Positions 1 through 8,158 of a DNA stretch of 56,126 nucleotides are shown piece after piece. Position numbers and translations under genes: made by a program. The DNA lies in NCBI GenBank assembly GCA_049366695.1, contig JBMNCR010000084.1:1-56126 (forward strand). Direction: 5' to 3'. The stretch comes from JBMNCR01 sp049366695. GTDB taxonomy: Bacteria; Bacillota; Clostridia; Eubacteriales; Alkalibacteraceae. Positions within the stretch are counted from its first letter, which is position 1. Each line of letters begins with the position of its first letter. The notes below the pieces were generated by a model. That model did no database searches, was not told the origin of the DNA, and worked only from the letters and a program-made list of their open reading frames with translations.

Positions 1-65
1 ATTCACTCTGACTTCTTTAAAATTCATTTCTTGACATATTACCAGATTGCTTTTAAAGTATAATT

Positions 66-422
66 TTAACAATTTCTTGTTACCACTAAATCAGCACCTG
101 TATTACTAATGTTTTTCAAAATAATATCTCCAACTGTGCAGGGTGATTGAATATCTAAATTGTTAATAATATCTAGTACATCAAAGATTTTTTCTTTCGG
201 TACTCCTACTGAGGTTTTTACAGAAGTAACTGGATTAATACCATCTATGACCGTTATTGTAGTAGTTATTACTCTAGTAGGTGTTGTATGTTCTGTTAAT
301 ACATATTCTTTTCCCCTTGGACATTCATTTCCTAATATAATATAATTATCCTTATTTTTTTCTATTGTTATTTTACAACCTTTTGGACAGGTAATGCAAA
401 TATATGTTTTTTTTTCATTCAT
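66..422 (-). CDS. DUF1667 family protein of glycerol-3-phosphate oxidation operon
   Basis: Small 118-residue protein with an N-terminal cysteine motif (CITCPKGC) and a further ECPRG motif around residue 34, the hallmark of DUF1667 proteins. These are regularly the last gene after the two FAD oxidoreductases of clostridial glycerol-3-phosphate oxidation operons. The ATG follows directly on the TAA of the upstream oxidoreductase, and the ribosome binding site CAGGAGGA lies inside that gene, so the two are translationally coupled. The cysteines suggest metal or Fe-S binding, which I infer and cannot see. The precise role is unknown; a GlpC-like electron-transfer subunit is possible. Confidence 0.85.
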   Translation of the reverse strand: MNEKKTYICITCPKGCKITIEKNKDNYIILGNECPRGKEYVLTEHTTPTRVITTTITVIDGINPVTSVKTSVGVPKEKIFDVLDIINNLDIQSPCTVGDIILKNISNTGADLVVTRNC

Positions 423-1688
423 TTATTTTTCCTCCTGAATTTCAAAAATTATGCTTTCATCTGAAAAAGATTTGAGTATATTTTTATCTACTAAAAAACT
501 TACCATTTCACCGGGTGTTAATTTAATATATTTTTTTGTAAAAATTATATTTCCATTAATTGAACCCACTATGCTACATTTTTCATAAACTTTATTAACT
601 CTTAAATACATTTTTACTTTGCCTGATTTTTTATTGTTAATCTGCTGAGGAATAACATATGAAATACCAAATCCAGGAGTTGTAAGGATACTGTTTTTGT
701 TGCCAATTTTTTTATTAATATAATTACATGCACCTAACCCTGCAATTTCACCTTCTTCTGATACATAATCAACCAAGTCATGCACATGTAGTACATTACC
801 ACATGAGAATATTCCAGATATAGAGGTTTCTCTATTTTCATCTACCCTAGGTCCTTTTGTTTTTTCATCTAATTTAATGCCGCATTCTCTAGTTAATTCA
901 TTTTCTGGAATTAATCCAACAGATAAAAGCAATGTATCACATTCAATATATTTTTCTGTTTCTTTAATAGGTTTTAGATTTTTATCTACTTTTGCAATAG
1001 ATACTCCTGTCAAACGTCCATTACCGTGTATTTTTGTTATAGTATGGCTAAGTTTTAGTGGTATATTGTAGTCATCTAAACATTGCACTATATTTCTCAT
1101 GAGTCCATTTGAGTGAGGCATTAACTCTAATACACAATTTACTTTAGCTCCTTCTAATGTCATACGCCTTGCCATTATTAATCCAATATCTCCAGAACCA
1201 AGAATAACCACATTTTTTCCTGGAAGATAACCATCAAGATTAATATACCTTTGAGCAGTACCAGCTGTGAAAATACCTGAAGGTCTGCTGCCAGGGATAT
1301 TAATTGCCCCTCTAGTTCTTTCTCTACATCCCATTGCTAAAACAATACTTTTCGCTTCTAAGACGTTATATCCTTTTTCAGAACTTAGAATATGTACTTT
1401 CTTATCATCAGTTACTTTTAATACCATGGTATTAGTCATTGTTTGTATAGAAGTTTTTTTTAGTTCTTCAATATATCTATTGCTATATTCTGGACCAGTA
1501 AGTTCTTCATTAAATTTATGAAGTCCAAATCCATTATGGATACATTGATTAAGAATGCCTCCAAGAATACTATCGCGCTCAATTACTAACACATTATCTA
1601 TGCCTTCTTGATATGCTTTTATTGCTGCTGATAGACCTGCTGGGCCGCCGCCAATCACAATTAAATCATAGTTTATATTATCGTTCAT
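423..1688 (-). CDS. NAD(P)/FAD-dependent oxidoreductase, partner of GlpA-like enzyme
   Basis: 421-residue flavoprotein. An N-terminal FAD dinucleotide-binding fold starts with VIGGGPAGLSAA (residues about 11-22). A second nucleotide-binding motif, VVILGSGDIGLIMARR, lies around residue 160, and the C-terminal FAD motif (GIFSCGNVLHVHDLVD) around 293. The family resembles the pyridine nucleotide-disulfide oxidoreductases found beside GlpA in anaerobes, presumably passing electrons from glycerol-3-phosphate to NAD(P) or another carrier; that electron route is inference. The gene overlaps the end of the upstream glpA-like gene by 11 bp, with AGGAGG inside the overlap, so it belongs to the same operon. 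No redox-active CxxC disulfide motif is seen. Confidence 0.88.
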   Translation of the reverse strand: MNDNINYDLIVIGGGPAGLSAAIKAYQEGIDNVLVIERDSILGGILNQCIHNGFGLHKFNEELTGPEYSNRYIEELKKTSIQTMTNTMVLKVTDDKKVHILSSEKGYNVLEAKSIVLAMGCRERTRGAINIPGSRPSGIFTAGTAQRYINLDGYLPGKNVVILGSGDIGLIMARRMTLEGAKVNCVLELMPHSNGLMRNIVQCLDDYNIPLKLSHTITKIHGNGRLTGVSIAKVDKNLKPIKETEKYIECDTLLLSVGLIPENELTRECGIKLDEKTKGPRVDENRETSISGIFSCGNVLHVHDLVDYVSEEGEIAGLGACNYINKKIGNKNSILTTPGFGISYVIPQQINNKKSGKVKMYLRVNKVYEKCSIVGSINGNIIFTKKYIKLTPGEMVSFLVDKNILKSFSDESIIFEIQEEK

Positions 1689-3135
1689 TTTGTATTTCCT
1701 CCTTACTGATTTTTGTTTTACTGATTAAAATATTAGAACCATGCTCTGATTTATTGATACTCAATAAGGATTTGTCTAATTCTTTACTCATTATTTCTAA
1801 AATTTTTGGAGAGCAAAAACCACCTTGACACCTACCTGCACCTGCTCTTACTCTTCGTTTCACAGAATCTAAAGTAGTGCAAGGAATTGGTCTATGAAGT
1901 GCTTCGACAATTTCTCCATGAGTTATGCCTTCACATCTACATATTATTTGACCATATCTTTTATCTTTTCTAATTAGTTTGTTCTTTTCTTCCACAGAAA
2001 GTTTATCCATTCTATTTATAGAATTTAAATTTGGGTGAAAATCTGATTTTTTAATTGTATCTAGGCCAGAGTTTTTTAGTATGTTAAGTACCTCTATGGC
2101 TATAGCAGGAGAAGAAGTAAGACCTGGTGAGTCTATGCCTGCTACGTTTATAAATTTATTAACTTTTGTTTCTTCTATAATAAAATCATAATTTTCAGTA
2201 GTAGCTCTTAATCCTGAGAATTGAGTAATGATTTTTGAATGATCTATTTTTTTAATTGTTTTTTTTGCTATTAAAGATATCTCAGATAAACCTTTTCGTG
2301 TTGTTGTTAAATCAGTTTTTTCATTAACAAATTGAGCATTCGGTCCTATCATCAAATTACCATGATAAGTAGGTGTGACTAATGTTCCCTTACTACCAGC
2401 TCTAGGTGTTTGAAACAATACGGAATTAGCAATATTTCCTATGTTTTTGTCAAATAAGATATATTCGCCTTTTCTAGGAATAATTTTAAATCCATCTACT
2501 CCGATCATTTTTGATATTTCATCACTATATAAACCAGTAGCATTTACTACATACTTAGATATAATACTATTTGTTGTAGTTTGAATATTAAAGTGATCTT
2601 CTATCTTTTCTAGTCCTATTACTTCTGAGTGGAGTAAAAATTTCACACCATTAAGATAAGCGTTTTCTGCTAATGCAATGGTGTATTCCCATGGAGAAAT
2701 TATTCCAGCATCTGAACAATATAATGCGCATTCTACTTCAGGATTTACGTGTGGATTTTTTTTCAAGATAAATTCTTTGTCTACAATTTGTAGATTTACA
2801 ACTCCATTTTTTTTACCATTTTCATAAAGTTTTTGTATTTCGTGTTTATCCTCTGCATCAAAAGCTAAAACAAATGAACCACACTTATTAAAACCAAAAT
2901 GTAGTTGCTCATCTAGTTTTTTAAACATTAAATTGCCTTTTATACTAAGTTTACCTTTTAGTGTGCCATACTTAGCATCATAACCACCATGAATTATGCC
3001 ACTATTAGCTTTACTAGTACCATTACTTACATCACTATCTTTTTCAATAACTATAACTTTTAGTTTATACTTAGAGAGCTCTCGTGCAATTGCGCAACCA
3101 ACTGCACCTGCCCCTAAAATTGCAACATCATACAT
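1678..3135 (-). CDS. glpA: GlpA-like FAD-dependent glycerol-3-phosphate dehydrogenase with BFD [2Fe-2S] domain
   Basis: 485-residue flavoprotein expected to oxidise glycerol-3-phosphate to dihydroxyacetone phosphate. The N-terminus has the FAD fold AILGAGAVGCAIARELS (residues 5-21), followed by a DAO-type oxidoreductase domain. The C-terminal part has a BFD-like [2Fe-2S] domain with ICRCEG (about 402) and CQGGFC (about 444), giving the four cysteines. This fusion is typical of anaerobic glycerol-3-phosphate dehydrogenases and of the related NAD(P)/FAD oxidoreductases annotated as L-2-hydroxyglutarate oxidase-like. The ATG has an AAGGAG site about 8 nt upstream. It is the first gene of a three-gene operon and lies behind a leader terminator, so regulation by antitermination is likely. 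Confidence 0.82.
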   Translation of the reverse strand: MYDVAILGAGAVGCAIARELSKYKLKVIVIEKDSDVSNGTSKANSGIIHGGYDAKYGTLKGKLSIKGNLMFKKLDEQLHFGFNKCGSFVLAFDAEDKHEIQKLYENGKKNGVVNLQIVDKEFILKKNPHVNPEVECALYCSDAGIISPWEYTIALAENAYLNGVKFLLHSEVIGLEKIEDHFNIQTTTNSIISKYVVNATGLYSDEISKMIGVDGFKIIPRKGEYILFDKNIGNIANSVLFQTPRAGSKGTLVTPTYHGNLMIGPNAQFVNEKTDLTTTRKGLSEISLIAKKTIKKIDHSKIITQFSGLRATTENYDFIIEETKVNKFINVAGIDSPGLTSSPAIAIEVLNILKNSGLDTIKKSDFHPNLNSINRMDKLSVEEKNKLIRKDKRYGQIICRCEGITHGEIVEALHRPIPCTTLDSVKRRVRAGAGRCQGGFCSPKILEIMSKELDKSLLSINKSEHGSNILISKTKISKEEIQNER

Positions 3136-3161
3136 ATAAATACATCTCCTTTTTTAGAAAT

Positions 3162-3200
3162 AAAAAAGACCGCACTAAAATAAACATTTTAGTAACGGCC
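3162..3200 (-). terminator. Leader terminator (attenuator) upstream of glpA-like operon
   Basis: On the minus strand a GC-capped stem (GGCCGTTACTAAAAT paired with ATTTTAGTGCGGTC, short loop) is followed by six Ts. It lies between the promoter at 3245-3273 and the start of the first gene at 3135, not after a gene. That is the layout of the B. subtilis glpD leader, where GlpP-family antiterminators allow readthrough with glycerol-3-phosphate. The assignment to GlpP is inference, since no glpP gene lies in this window. Confidence 0.75.
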
Positions 3201-3244
3201 TACACTTTTATCACTGGCACATTAATTATTCTCTTGTTATTTTT

Positions 3245-3273
3245 ATTTTAGCACTTTTTAATTGTTTATACAA
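3245..3273 (-). promoter_or_regulatory. Promoter of glpA-like operon
   Basis: Minus-strand TTGTAT (3268-3273), 17 bp spacer, and an extended -10 TGCTAAAAT with the hexamer at 3245-3250. Transcription would start about 38 nt before the leader hairpin. Confidence 0.55.
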
Positions 3274-3478
3274 TAAGAGAGTTTTAGAAATAATTTGTTT
3301 ATTTTTGACAATTAAATGTTTTAATTTTGTTTACAACAAATATGTAAATAATGTGATATATTATTTATAAATAGTGTAATATAGTACAATAAATTACTTT
3401 AGATGCTAAATACTGTTTTTATAATTTTGAAGAAATAATAGAATCCATTATATTACAATATATTTTGTCATAAATATG

Positions 3479-3507
3479 TTTTTAATGTTACTTTATTCTG
3501 ATATAAT
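3479..3507 (+). promoter_or_regulatory. Probable promoter of ftsE operon
   Basis: Extended -10 TGATATAAT (hexamer 3502-3507) with a weak -35 (TTTTTA) 17 bp upstream and about 50 nt before the ftsE ribosome binding site. The rest of 3274-3478 is AT-rich and shows nothing else I can name. Confidence 0.5.
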
Positions 3508-3561
3508 AATATTAAGTTACAAATTGTTTACATTTCAACATATGACTCTGGAGGGAAGATA

Positions 3562-4248
3562 TTGATAAAATTCCAAGAAGTTAATAAGATGTACGATAGA
3601 ACGCAACATCTAGCTTTAAATAATGTTAGTGTTGATATAAATAAAGGTGATTTTGTATTTGTAGTTGGTAAAAGTGGTGCTGGAAAAACTACTTTTATAA
3701 AGATGATAATGAAAGAATTGGAGCCTTCATCGGGAGAAATATTAGTAGGGTCTCAAAAAATCACAAAGCTAAAAAAATCTCAAATACCTTATTATAGGAG
3801 AAAACTAGGTGTTGTCTTTCAAGATTTTAGGTTATTATCAGAAAAAACAGTTTATGAAAATATAGCATTTGCTATGGAAATAGTTGGATGCAACAGCAAA
3901 ACCATACACAGGAGAGTTCCAGAATCACTAAAATTAGTGGGTCTTACCCATCGAGCAAATTATTATCCTGACCAACTTTCAGGAGGGGAACAGCAAAGGG
4001 TTGCAATAGCTAGAGCTATTATTAATTCCCCAAAATTACTTATATGTGATGAACCAACTGGGAATTTAGACCCTAAAACTTCTTTGGGAATTATTAATAT
4101 ATTAAATAATGTAAATCAAAGTGGTACAACTATTGTAATGGCAACTCATGATAGAGAAATTGTGGACAAAATGCAAAAAAGGGTAATAGCTTTACATGGT
4201 GGTAAGATAGTTAGCGATAAGAAAGGTGGATATCATTGTGAAGATTAA
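3562..4248 (+). CDS. ftsE: Cell division ABC transporter ATP-binding protein FtsE
   Basis: 228-residue ATPase of the FtsEX complex, which couples cytosolic ATP hydrolysis to extracellular peptidoglycan hydrolase activation. Visible motifs are Walker A GKSGAGKT (about residue 36), the Q-loop VVFQDFR, signature LSGGEQQR (about 139), Walker B LLICDEPTGNLD, and the switch histidine in MATHDRE. TTG at 3562 is chosen because GAGGGAAG ends 4 nt upstream and the protein then begins MIKFQEVNKMY, as FtsE family members do. The 3' end overlaps the ftsX start, indicating translational coupling. A coiled-coil murein hydrolase gene follows ftsX, as expected for its output. Confidence 0.96.
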   Translation: MIKFQEVNKMYDRTQHLALNNVSVDINKGDFVFVVGKSGAGKTTFIKMIMKELEPSSGEILVGSQKITKLKKSQIPYYRRKLGVVFQDFRLLSEKTVYENIAFAMEIVGCNSKTIHRRVPESLKLVGLTHRANYYPDQLSGGEQQRVAIARAIINSPKLLICDEPTGNLDPKTSLGIINILNNVNQSGTTIVMATHDREIVDKMQKRVIALHGGKIVSDKKGGYHCED

Positions 4249-5134
4249 TACCTTAAAATACTCTATTCGTGATTCATACAGAAGTATCAAGAGAAACTCA
4301 TTAATGAGTATAGCTTCTATAGTATCAGTGATAGCTGCTTTATTGATACTAGGTATTTTTTTAGTTTTAGCTATAAACATTCAACATATAACAAATGAGA
4401 TGGAAGGACAGTTAGAACTAAAAGTATTTTTATCCAGTGAAGTGACAGAGGAACAAAAGCAAAATATTGAAGATACCTTAAAATCTAACGAGTATATTGA
4501 AAGTTATAAATTTGAGTCGAAAGATGAAGCTTTAAATATGATGGCAGATCAACTTGAGGAATATCAAAATATTTTACAAGGATTAGAGGAAGATAACCCT
4601 TTACCAGAATCTTATATTGTTAATCTAAACAATGCGAAACAAATAAATAATCTCAACGATTATATTTTAACACTTGATGGAGTAGATTATATTAATTATG
4701 GAGAAACATATGTTAATGCATTAATAAAGTTTAACGAATTTGCTAATGTTATGAGTTTTGCAGTTTTAATAATATTAACTGGAATCTCTTTGTTTATTAT
4801 TTATAATACGATTAAGATAACCGTTTTTGCTAGAAGAAAAGAAATAAACATTATGAAATATGTAGGTGCTACAAATTGGTATATACGGATTCCATTTATT
4901 ATTGAAGGGAGTACTTTAGGATTAATAGGTGCAGTCTTGGCTGTTTTAGTAATTAGAAATGCATACTACTATTTATTAGGTCTAGTAAAAGGTCAAACAA
5001 TATTGATGATGGGAGTAACTTTTGCTCCTCCACAAGTAGTAATGTCAGAAATAACAATTTATTTTATTATTTATGGTTTAGTAGTCGGAGCTATAGGAAG
5101 TATGATTTCAATTAGAAAATTTTTAAATGTATAA
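4238..5134 (+). CDS. ftsX: Cell division permease FtsX
   Basis: 298-residue membrane partner of FtsE. It has an N-terminal transmembrane segment (residues about 19-45), a large extracellular domain (about 50-170) that in this family touches the hydrolase activator, then three transmembrane helices in the C-terminal half with the FtsX-domain segment RRKEINIMKYVGATNWYI. An upstream GTG at 4226 is in frame, but the GTG at 4238 fits better. It lies 8 nt after AAAGGTGG and gives MKINTLKYSIRD, the usual FtsX N-terminus. The gene overlaps ftsE by 11 bp. Confidence 0.95.
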   Translation: MKINTLKYSIRDSYRSIKRNSLMSIASIVSVIAALLILGIFLVLAINIQHITNEMEGQLELKVFLSSEVTEEQKQNIEDTLKSNEYIESYKFESKDEALNMMADQLEEYQNILQGLEEDNPLPESYIVNLNNAKQINNLNDYILTLDGVDYINYGETYVNALIKFNEFANVMSFAVLIILTGISLFIIYNTIKITVFARRKEINIMKYVGATNWYIRIPFIIEGSTLGLIGAVLAVLVIRNAYYYLLGLVKGQTILMMGVTFAPPQVVMSEITIYFIIYGLVVGAIGSMISIRKFLNV

Positions 5135-5161
5135 AAGCAGCTCATCCAAGGGGGAAATGTG

Positions 5162-6316
5162 ATGTTTAAAAGGATTACCAGGGTATTTTTATCTTGTATT
5201 TTAGTTTTTATGATGATTCCAAATGTTGTACAAGCTTCATTGGATGATTTGAAGGATGATTTGAAGGAAAATCAACAAGCACAAGAAGAAACAATTAAAA
5301 AAATTGATAAGAATAATGCGACGATTGATGAATTAAGAGATGAAATTACTAAGTTAGATAAAGATATCGATTCTGCAGAAGCTGAAATCAATAGGATAGA
5401 CAAAGAAATAAATAGCACACAAAAAAACTTAGATAAAGTAACAGAAGAATTGGAAGAGGCAATAGCTGAAAAAGAGGAGCAAAAGGCTACTTTAGACGAA
5501 AGGCTCCGAATCATGTATATGTACAGTGATATTAGCTATTTGGAAATATTGTTTAGTGCCAAAGGTTTTAGTGATTTAATAACTAAGATAGATATGATTA
5601 AAACTATTGCACAGTATGATCAGGAAGTTTTTGAAAAGCTGGAGAAAATTGAGGAAGATATAAATGAGAAAAAAGAAAAAATAGAAAATGAAAAAGCAAA
5701 GTTACTAACACTAAAAAATGATAGCGTGGCAAAAAAGCAAAGTTTAAACAATATTAAAACATCCAGAGAAAGCTATGCAAAGGCATTAAATGATCAGATA
5801 TCAGTTTATGAAAAAGATTTAAATGCCTTGGAAGCAGAATCGAATAGAATTGAAAGTGAAATTATTAGTTTACAGAAAATAGATGATAACATTAATGAAG
5901 GAGTTTATAAGTGGCCTACTCCTGGATATACTAGGATAACATCTCCTTATGGCTATAGAATCCATCCAATACTAGGGTATAGAAAATTCCATTCGGGAAT
6001 TGATATAAGTGTTAGTGGTAGAAAAGGAATAAGTGCTGTAGCTGTAGGTTTTGGGGAAGTGATTCAATCTACATATACTAGTGGTTATGGAAACAAGGTT
6101 GTAATTGATTTAGGTGTAGATGAAAAAGGTAATAAAATATCGGCAGTGTATGCACACTTAGCTAAGAGATATGTTAGTGTGGGAAATTATCTAGCTCCTG
6201 GAGATAGAGTAGGAGAAGTAGGTACCACTGGAATGTCTACAGGAATACATCTTCATTTTGAAATAAGGATAAATGGTAGTACAACAAATCCTTTGAATTA
6301 TGTCACACCTAGATAA
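5162..6316 (+). CDS. Secreted coiled-coil M23 peptidoglycan endopeptidase, likely FtsEX-dependent
   Basis: 384 residues: a signal peptide (hydrophobic stretch about residues 9-24, ending VVQAS), a long heptad-rich coiled coil (about 28-245), then an M23/LytM domain. The LytM zinc ligands are intact: HSGID near residue 280 and HLHFE near 362. It should therefore be a working D,D- or glycyl endopeptidase, unlike the degenerate EnvC of E. coli. The architecture and the position directly after ftsX suggest that FtsX controls it through the coiled coil, which is inference from the PcsB/EnvC/CwlO model. ATG at 5162 lies 7 nt after AAGGGG; a GTG one codon earlier is possible. Confidence 0.9.
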   Translation: MFKRITRVFLSCILVFMMIPNVVQASLDDLKDDLKENQQAQEETIKKIDKNNATIDELRDEITKLDKDIDSAEAEINRIDKEINSTQKNLDKVTEELEEAIAEKEEQKATLDERLRIMYMYSDISYLEILFSAKGFSDLITKIDMIKTIAQYDQEVFEKLEKIEEDINEKKEKIENEKAKLLTLKNDSVAKKQSLNNIKTSRESYAKALNDQISVYEKDLNALEAESNRIESEIISLQKIDDNINEGVYKWPTPGYTRITSPYGYRIHPILGYRKFHSGIDISVSGRKGISAVAVGFGEVIQSTYTSGYGNKVVIDLGVDEKGNKISAVYAHLAKRYVSVGNYLAPGDRVGEVGTTGMSTGIHLHFEIRINGSTTNPLNYVTPR

Positions 6317-6408
6317 CAAAAGTATAAATTATTATAAAATGAAACTTATTGATTTTAAAAAAATATATTTAGGTATGTATAATAAAATATTATTGTTTTT
6401 TATTAGTT

Positions 6409-6440
6409 AAAACTTTTAGGTATATCCTAGAAGTTTTTTT
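6409..6440 (+). terminator. Terminator after ftsEX-M23 operon
   Basis: Stem AAAACTTTTAGG / CCTAGAAGTTTT with a short loop and a T run, about 95 nt after the M23 peptidase stop codon. Confidence 0.8.
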
Positions 6441-6441
6441 C

Positions 6442-6470
6442 TTGATAAATATATGTTATAGTTATAATAT
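6442..6470 (+). promoter_or_regulatory. Promoter of ctpA
   Basis: TTGATA (6442-6447), 17 bp, TAATAT (6465-6470); a TATAAT two bases earlier (6463-6468) is an alternative -10. It lies directly after the preceding terminator and about 70 nt before ctpA. Confidence 0.6.
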
Positions 6471-6541
6471 TCTTTATTGTTAATGATTAAATATAAATAT
6501 AAAGCATATAATTTAAAATAAAAGTAATAAGGGGATGCTCA

Positions 6542-7750
6542 ATGAAAAATAAAAAATGGTATATCATAATATTTATTATTTTATTAATCTTAAGTAATAT
6601 GGCAACTTTAATTCTTTCAAATGGGATGTCTATAGCTGTTGGAGACAAGGTTATTGTACAGACTAAGGATTCTAATACTGCTGAATACATAACAAAATTA
6701 TTAAATTTAAAAAATGAGATTTTAAGTAGCTATTATCAAGATGTTGATGAAGATGAGTTGCTTGAAGGTGCTCTAATAGGCATGTTTCAAGCAGTAGGCG
6801 ATCCCTATACAGTGTATTATGATGAAGATCAATTTCAGTCATATATGGAACAAATACAAGGCACATATGTTGGCATTGGGGTAGTTGTAACTATGGATGA
6901 TAACAATATAGTTACTGTAGTATCTCCTATCGAAGGATCACCAGGGAAAAAAGCTGGTTTAGTATCAGGAGATAAAATTGTTAAAGTAAATAATGAAGAA
7001 ATAATTGGATTGAACTTAACTGAAGTAGTTGCTAAAATCAAGGGAGATCAAGGTACAGAAGTTACATTAACTATACAACGTGAGGGTTTTGATGAATTAA
7101 TAGAAAAAACATTGATACGTGAAGAAATAGTTATGAAAAGTGTAAATAGTGAAGTTTTAGATGGTGATTTAGGATATTTAACTATAACTCAGTTTGAAAA
7201 CTATACTTCAAAGGAATTCAATGAAAATCTTGATAAATTACTTGATGAAAATATTAAAGGATTAATTGTTGATGTAAGAGATAACCCAGGAGGAAGGATG
7301 GATACTGTTGTTGAGATTGTTGATAGATTGATGGGTGAATCAGTGATAGTATACACTGAAGATAAAGCTGGTAACAAAGATTATAAGTATTCAGATGAAA
7401 AAAACAAATTAGATTTACCAATTGTCGTTCTGATTAATGGGGGATCAGCAAGTGCATCTGAGATATTTGCAGGAGCGTTGCAAGATACAAATTCAGCTAC
7501 TATAGTTGGTACAACTTCATTTGGAAAAGGTATTGTTCAAAGAATGAGTGATTTAGGTGATGGAACTGGATACAAGGTTACTGTTTCAGAGTATTTTACT
7601 CCCAATGGAAGAAATATACATGACAAAGGTATAGAACCAGATGTAGAGATAGAAATGCCTTTAGATTTAAAATATGAATCTGACTATAGCTTAGAGAAGG
7701 ATGTTCAGTTAAATAGGGCGATAGAAGTTTTAAAGGATAAGATAGGATAG
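6542..7750 (+). CDS. ctpA: S41 family C-terminal processing peptidase (CtpA/CtpB type)
   Basis: 402-residue membrane-anchored serine protease. An N-terminal transmembrane anchor (residues 6-28) is followed by a PDZ domain (about 95-180, with YVGIGVVV and AGLVSGDKIVKVN) and the S41 catalytic domain. The catalytic serine lies in NGGSASASEIFAG (about 300) and the lysine in SFGKGIVQ (about 325), both present. CtpA/CtpB enzymes act outside the membrane and trim secreted or signalling proteins; CtpB cleaves SpoIVFA in sporulation. Here it follows ftsEX and an M23 hydrolase, as in many Firmicutes, but from its own promoter. The natural substrate cannot be read from sequence. Confidence 0.93.
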   Translation: MKNKKWYIIIFIILLILSNMATLILSNGMSIAVGDKVIVQTKDSNTAEYITKLLNLKNEILSSYYQDVDEDELLEGALIGMFQAVGDPYTVYYDEDQFQSYMEQIQGTYVGIGVVVTMDDNNIVTVVSPIEGSPGKKAGLVSGDKIVKVNNEEIIGLNLTEVVAKIKGDQGTEVTLTIQREGFDELIEKTLIREEIVMKSVNSEVLDGDLGYLTITQFENYTSKEFNENLDKLLDENIKGLIVDVRDNPGGRMDTVVEIVDRLMGESVIVYTEDKAGNKDYKYSDEKNKLDLPIVVLINGGSASASEIFAGALQDTNSATIVGTTSFGKGIVQRMSDLGDGTGYKVTVSEYFTPNGRNIHDKGIEPDVEIEMPLDLKYESDYSLEKDVQLNRAIEVLKDKIG

Positions 7751-7797
7751 TGGAAAATTATTATAAAAATTTTGTATGAATGAATATTTCAAAGGAG

Positions 7798-7828
7798 CTA
7801 AGGGAAGTTATTTCCTTAGTTTTTTTTA
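7798..7828 (+). terminator. Terminator after ctpA
   Basis: CTAAGGGAA / TTTCCTTAG stem with a short loop followed by eight Ts. Confidence 0.88.
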
Positions 7829-7995
7829 ATATTTATTAGTATAATTAGATAGAAATTGTTTATACAACTATAAAAATGAGAATTATTATACTAGACGGTT
7901 GGTTGGAAAGAGTGGGAAAGTTGGAAAGTTATATATCATGTGAGTGGTATTTGAGGAAGGAATAGTATCTGGAAATTTGGATTTAAATTATTTGT

Positions 7996-8032
7996 AGTAT
8001 TTATAGATGTATTAATACATCAAATAAATACT
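7996..8032 (+). repeat. 37-bp near-perfect palindrome in the ctpA-uvrB intergenic region
   Basis: Outer arms AGTATTTAT (7996-8004) and ATAAATACT (8024-8032) enclose the perfect 16-bp palindrome GATGTATTAATACATC (8006-8021). No T run follows, so it is not a typical terminator. The 330 bp between the ctpA terminator and uvrB hold no credible gene. Besides this palindrome and the uvrB promoter there is a G-rich stretch at 7897-7930. Confidence 0.75.
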
Positions 8033-8082
8033 CAAGTACTTTCAAAACTTTTTAGTTTTATGTATAGATTTACATAGAAATA

Positions 8083-8111
8083 TTGACCTATAACGATAGT
8101 TATAATATAAT
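8083..8111 (+). promoter_or_regulatory. Promoter of uvrB-uvrA
   Basis: TTGACC (8083-8088), 17 bp, perfect TATAAT (8106-8111). The predicted start site falls at the LexA box immediately downstream. Confidence 0.8.
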
Positions 8112-8116
8112 TTGTA

Positions 8117-8130
8117 CGAACATATGTTTT
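8117..8130 (+). promoter_or_regulatory. LexA/DinR (SOS) box
   Basis: CGAACATATGTTTT fits the Gram-positive SOS operator GAAC-N4-GTTC with one mismatch. It starts 5 bp after the -10 element and overlaps the expected transcription start, a repressing position. This is consistent with uvrB being a classical SOS gene. Confidence 0.8.
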
Positions 8131-8158
8131 GGAAAAGAATTGACGAGGAGATAATAAT

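Noticed and set aside
1..27. Possible start of another minus-strand gene (ATG at 25-27, MNFKEVRVN)
   Set aside because: Only nine codons are visible and no good ribosome binding site precedes the ATG; it cannot be supported from this window.
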